From positions 1 to 43,606 of the forward strand of contig DAIDAE010000004.1 of NCBI GenBank assembly GCA_027310755.1: DNA of 43,606 nt, written 5' to 3'. Below the pieces are notes generated by a model that worked only from the letters and a program-made list of their open reading frames with translations, was not told the DNA's origin and searched no databases. Below are positions 40,683 to 43,606 of this stretch, piece after piece. The translations under genes were made by a program, and so were the position numbers. This DNA is from Candidatus Micrarchaeaceae archaeon. GTDB lineage: Archaea > Micrarchaeota > Micrarchaeia > Micrarchaeales > Micrarchaeaceae. Every line of letters starts with the position of its first letter. Position 1 is the stretch's first letter.

Positions 40683-42926
40683 GCACTTCGGGCACGTAAA
40701 GCACCCGCTTGCAGCTATCATCGTTGTTCCGCAGTCCGGGCACTTCTCAGATGAACCTGGAAGCAGGGAATAGGTCTGTGCTCCCAGCTTGACCGTGGCC
40801 ATGCTTATTGTCTGCGGCTCGGACTCTGCGTTGGCGTGCTTGTTCTTGATGCTGTCCAGGCTTCTTTGCGCGCTTTCGCTGTTCACTGCCTGCAGTACCT
40901 GCACGCTCTTTGAAGCGTCCCTGTACACCGTTATGCCCTTGCAGCCCAGGTCCCATGCCAACGTGTATGCCTTCTCTATGTCCTGCGGTGTGGCCCAGTT
41001 CGGGAAATTGATTGTCTTTGAAACGCCATTGTCTGTGTACTTCTGGAACGCGGCCTGCATCTTGACGTGCCATTCGGGAGCTACATCAAAAGCGGTGACG
41101 AAAAGCTTCCTGATGTTCTCAGGCACTTCCTGGACATCCTGGATTGAAACCTTGTTGGCCAGCTTCTCCATGAGCTCTTCTGAGTAGAATCCCTTTTCAA
41201 GGGCATATCCCTCGAACTCGTTGTTCACTTCTATTAAGTTTGACCCTATGGTATCCCTCACGTTTCTTAGATAGACCACCGAGAATATCGGTTCGATCCC
41301 TTGCGAGCAGCCTCCCGATATTATGCTTATGGTCCCTGTCGGGGCGATTGTGGTAACGGTTGAGTTCCTTAACGGTTTGTTTCCAAGCCTTGCCCAGATG
41401 CTGTTCTGGAACTCCGGGAACGGTCCGCGCTCCACGGCAAGCTCCTCGCTCATCTTCCTTGCGTGTCCTGTTATGAAGGACATCGCCTGCTCGGCAAGCA
41501 TCAATGCCTCGTTGCTGTCATACCTTATTCCGAGTTTTATCAGCAGGTCTGCCCAGCCCATGACCCCAAGGCCTATCCTTCTTATCGCCTTTGTCATCTC
41601 GTCTATCTGCGGCAACGGATAGTGGTTCGCATCTACAACATCATCAAGGAACCTTGTTCCAAGCCTCGTGACCCTCTTGAGCTCTTCCCAGTCAATCTCA
41701 TAGTGGTGGTCTGTCTTCTTTACCATGTTGGCAAGGTTGATTGAGCCGAGGTTGCACGAATCGTAGGGATACAGCGGCTGCTCTCCGCACGGGTTTGTGG
41801 ATTCTATCGGCCCCCTGCTGGGCACCGGATTTGAATAGCTTGCGTTTATCCTGTCAAGGAACACCAGACCAGGATCTCCCGTTTTCCATGCCATCGTGAC
41901 TATCAGGTTCCACACCGCCTTTGCATTAAGCTTGCCGACAACATTGCCTTTCCTAGGGCTTATCAGTGGGTAATCCTTGTTGGCCTTAAGCGCATTCATG
42001 TAAGCGTCTGTTATTGCAACCGATATGTTGAAGTTCCTCAGCGTGCCCTCATTCTCTTTCAAAACTATGAAATTAAGGACATCTGGATGGTCTATTTTCA
42101 GTATGCCCATGTTTGCGCCGCGCCTCTTTCCTCCCTGTTTGATTTCCTCGGTTGCAGCGTCAAATATTTTCATGAATGATACCGGACCCGATGCTACTCC
42201 GCTGGTTGTGCTCACATAATCGTTTGCCGGCCTCAATCTTGAGAATGCGAACCCTGTTCCCCCTCCTGTCTTATGCACCATGGCCTGGTACTTGAGCGCA
42301 TCGAATATCTCCGGTATCGAATCCCCAACGGGGAGCACGAAGCAGGCACTCAGCTGCCCGTCCTTTGTTCCGGCGTTCATGAGCGTTGGCGAGTTCGGCA
42401 TGAATTTGAAGCTTGCCATCGCATCGTAGAACTCCTTTTCAATTTTTTGAATCTGATCCGGGCTCTTGTTGTAGTTTCTTTCCGAGGCCGCAATGGCTTT
42501 TGACACCCTCTCAAAGAGCTGCTTTGGGGTTTCTGTGGTCTTTCCGTTCTCATCCTTGAGTAAATATCTTGCAGCCATTACTATGAGCGTATTTATAGGC
42601 ACCTTGAGCTCATCGGAGGGGATTCCAAGGGACTTTCGGAATTTTCTTAGCTCGGCGTGCTTGTGCCTGTACAGGATATAGGATCTTGCAACAGTTGGAT
42701 CTGATTTCATCAGAACCATTTCTACTACGTCCTGGATCTGTTCTACGCTCAATTCCTCCTTTCCGAGCTTCTGGAGCTCGTCGAGCACCTGCATGGAAAC
42801 CTGTCTAGCGCTCTCGCTGTTTTCCTCGTGCTCCTTCATATGGTATATGCTTGCGTATGCCTTAGAGAGAGCAACCGTTATTTTGTCGCTATCGAACGAG
42901 ACCTTGTCTCCGTCTCTTTTTACCAC
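40662..42926 (-). CDS. nrdJ: Adenosylcobalamin-dependent ribonucleotide reductase (class II)
   Basis: This enzyme reduces ribonucleotides to deoxyribonucleotides with a B12-derived radical. It has an N-terminal ATP-cone (VVKRDGDKVSFDSDKI), the first redox Cys in LSACFVLPVGD, the active-site Cys/Glu in STNPCGEQPLYPYDSCNLGSIN, and PTGTISIISGGCSQGIEP. A C-terminal ribbon CPDCG...CFTCPKCSYSKC probably carries the thiol-shuttle Cys. It is 754 residues with no intein. The GTG at 42926 is the only standard start before a TAG at 42993, although the frame is open between them and the leader from the TATA at 43008 would be about 60 bases. Confidence 0.95.
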   Translation of the reverse strand: MVKRDGDKVSFDSDKITVALSKAYASIYHMKEHEENSESARQVSMQVLDELQKLGKEELSVEQIQDVVEMVLMKSDPTVARSYILYRHKHAELRKFRKSLGIPSDELKVPINTLIVMAARYLLKDENGKTTETPKQLFERVSKAIAASERNYNKSPDQIQKIEKEFYDAMASFKFMPNSPTLMNAGTKDGQLSACFVLPVGDSIPEIFDALKYQAMVHKTGGGTGFAFSRLRPANDYVSTTSGVASGPVSFMKIFDAATEEIKQGGKRRGANMGILKIDHPDVLNFIVLKENEGTLRNFNISVAITDAYMNALKANKDYPLISPRKGNVVGKLNAKAVWNLIVTMAWKTGDPGLVFLDRINASYSNPVPSRGPIESTNPCGEQPLYPYDSCNLGSINLANMVKKTDHHYEIDWEELKRVTRLGTRFLDDVVDANHYPLPQIDEMTKAIRRIGLGVMGWADLLIKLGIRYDSNEALMLAEQAMSFITGHARKMSEELAVERGPFPEFQNSIWARLGNKPLRNSTVTTIAPTGTISIISGGCSQGIEPIFSVVYLRNVRDTIGSNLIEVNNEFEGYALEKGFYSEELMEKLANKVSIQDVQEVPENIRKLFVTAFDVAPEWHVKMQAAFQKYTDNGVSKTINFPNWATPQDIEKAYTLAWDLGCKGITVYRDASKSVQVLQAVNSESAQRSLDSIKNKHANAESEPQTISMATVKLGAQTYSLLPGSSEKCPDCGTTMIAASGCFTCPKCSYSKCD

Positions 42927-43007
42927 AAATTTAGGGTTAGAAATTGACTCTATGGTTCCACCAAAAACATTTTTCCCGCGAATGGACGTACACTACTAAG
43001 AATTAAG

Positions 43008-43016
43008 ATTTAAATA
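43008..43016 (-). promoter_or_regulatory. TATA box of nrdJ
   Basis: On the minus strand ATTTAAATC lies in the 178-base gap before nrdJ and would place the transcript start near 42987. No other feature is evident in this gap. Confidence 0.5.
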
Positions 43017-43104
43017 TTATATGAAAACTTTGATTGTACTACGTCTCAATCTTGTATACTAAAATATACGAATGTGCCATTTCTGGCCGGAATCTACGAC
43101 GTTA

Positions 43105-43606
43105 TCAGTACTGCTTCTTTTCTACAGAATCACAGTCTTCGTCGAAGTCCCTCTGCAGCTCCTTCCATGCTTTCTTGTATTCGTCATGATAGCTCTTGTC
43201 CACGTTGAAGAAAAGCCATTGGGAGAATGCCGAGTCCGAAATATTGGTTGTTGATACCTCCACTATGTCGAACGGATTAATAAGCCTCCACTTGCTGGTC
43301 ACTGCCTCCGCAAATTCCTTCCTTATTTCAGAATTGCTGAAGGCGACGGGTTCTTTAGATGTGAGCGCCCTGTAGGTCTGCCAAGAGTGCCCGGATGCGA
43401 AGGAGGCGATGATTATGGCCTTCAACATCACACCCTGATCTTCCCTGGCTAATTGCGGTGTTGACTTCTTCGCCGCAGCGGCTTTCTTTATCCTTGTAGA
43501 AAGCATGTCGTATTTGGTCAGATTATACTTTATTGGCATTTGATCTATCCTGGTCTCCCCGGTGATGATCAATGCTGTAGGGGAATTACTTTCGATAATG
43601 TAATTA
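43105..43606 (-). CDS. Uncharacterised protein, start outside the window
   Basis: The frame is open to the right edge of the window with protein-like text (SPTALIITGETRIDQMPIKYN), so the start is probably beyond it. Internal starts at 43572 (TTG) or 43539 (ATG) are possible. The product is soluble with a basic KKAAAAKK stretch, AIIIASFASGHSWQTYRAL, KWRLINPFDIVEVSTTNISD and an acidic end. I do not recognise a family. It is on the same strand as nrdJ, 178 bases away, with its own promoter between, so it is probably an independent unit. Confidence 0.6.
   Translation of the reverse strand, partial: NYIIESNSPTALIITGETRIDQMPIKYNLTKYDMLSTRIKKAAAAKKSTPQLAREDQGVMLKAIIIASFASGHSWQTYRALTSKEPVAFSNSEIRKEFAEAVTSKWRLINPFDIVEVSTTNISDSAFSQWLFFNVDKSYHDEYKKAWKELQRDFDEDCDSVEKKQY

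Noticed and set aside
42927-42992. Upstream extension of nrdJ
   Set aside because: The frame is open to a TAG at 42993 but contains no ATG, GTG or TTG, so no normal start exists there.
1-43606. CRISPR arrays, insertion sequences, prophage, inteins
   Set aside because: No regularly spaced repeats, transposase or integrase motifs seen; polB, nrdJ and smc motifs are uninterrupted.

Overview
This window is chromosomal DNA of an archaeon. The evidence is archaeal-type translation and transcription genes (EF-2, uS7, uS12, eL30, eL8/L7Ae, eS28, eL24, RpoK), family B DNA polymerase, deoxyhypusine synthase, isoprenoid-lipid enzymes, archaeal TATA boxes about 25 bases ahead of many starts, and GGTGA or GTGAT ribosome-binding sites. 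Genes are packed with gaps usually below 100 bases, and several overlap. The compact layout, a full SUF operon, ThyX, B12-type ribonucleotide reductase, FtsZ and a tRNA intron in an unusual place suggest a small-genome DPANN-like archaeon. Micrarchaeota (ARMAN-like) is my best guess, inferred from gene content only. I see no CRISPR array, insertion sequence, prophage or rRNA.

Layout: 1-4210 holds a DUF218 protein cut by the window edge, an EF-1A/CysN-like GTPase, a glycosyltransferase and a sulfatase-fold hydrolase (cell-surface flavour). 4250-8235 holds a prenyl diphosphate synthase, deoxyhypusine synthase, FtsZ and PRPP synthetase. 8256-13314 is a leftward translation block: eL24, eS28, L7Ae, EF-2, uS7, uS12, an unlisted 48-codon ORF, and eL30. 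13405-24703 carries an unknown protein, a signal peptidase, SMC, a membrane metalloprotease, a phosphoesterase, RpoK, geranylgeranyl reductase, a methyltransferase, a family 2 glycosyltransferase, intron-containing tRNA-Leu(UAA) and a PAC2 protein.

24842-32767 holds a small duplicated-motif protein, a DUF192 protein, an aldehyde dehydrogenase and a complete iron-sulfur assembly operon, sufB-sufD-regulator-sufC-sufS-sufU. The embedded HTH protein has a C-terminal Cys cluster, and a perfect 15-bp palindrome lies just ahead of sufB. 32769-35939 has a second, membrane-anchored DUF192 protein, tRNA-Gln(UUG), a CDP-alcohol phosphotransferase-like protein with a split motif, and three uncharacterised proteins. 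36061-43606 is a DNA precursor and replication block: PolB, methionine aminopeptidase, ThyX, a small ORF, NrdJ, and an unknown protein running off the right edge.

Most notable are (i) a 20-nt intron in the D-loop of tRNA-Leu with a near-canonical bulge-helix-bulge; (ii) substitutions at normally invariant positions in both decoding-centre loops of uS12 and in the P-loop and switch I of EF-2, encoded in the same gene cluster; (iii) a candidate cluster-sensing repressor and operator in the suf operon; and (iv) a hidden small ORF that exactly fills the eL30-uS12 gap where nusA often lies in archaea.
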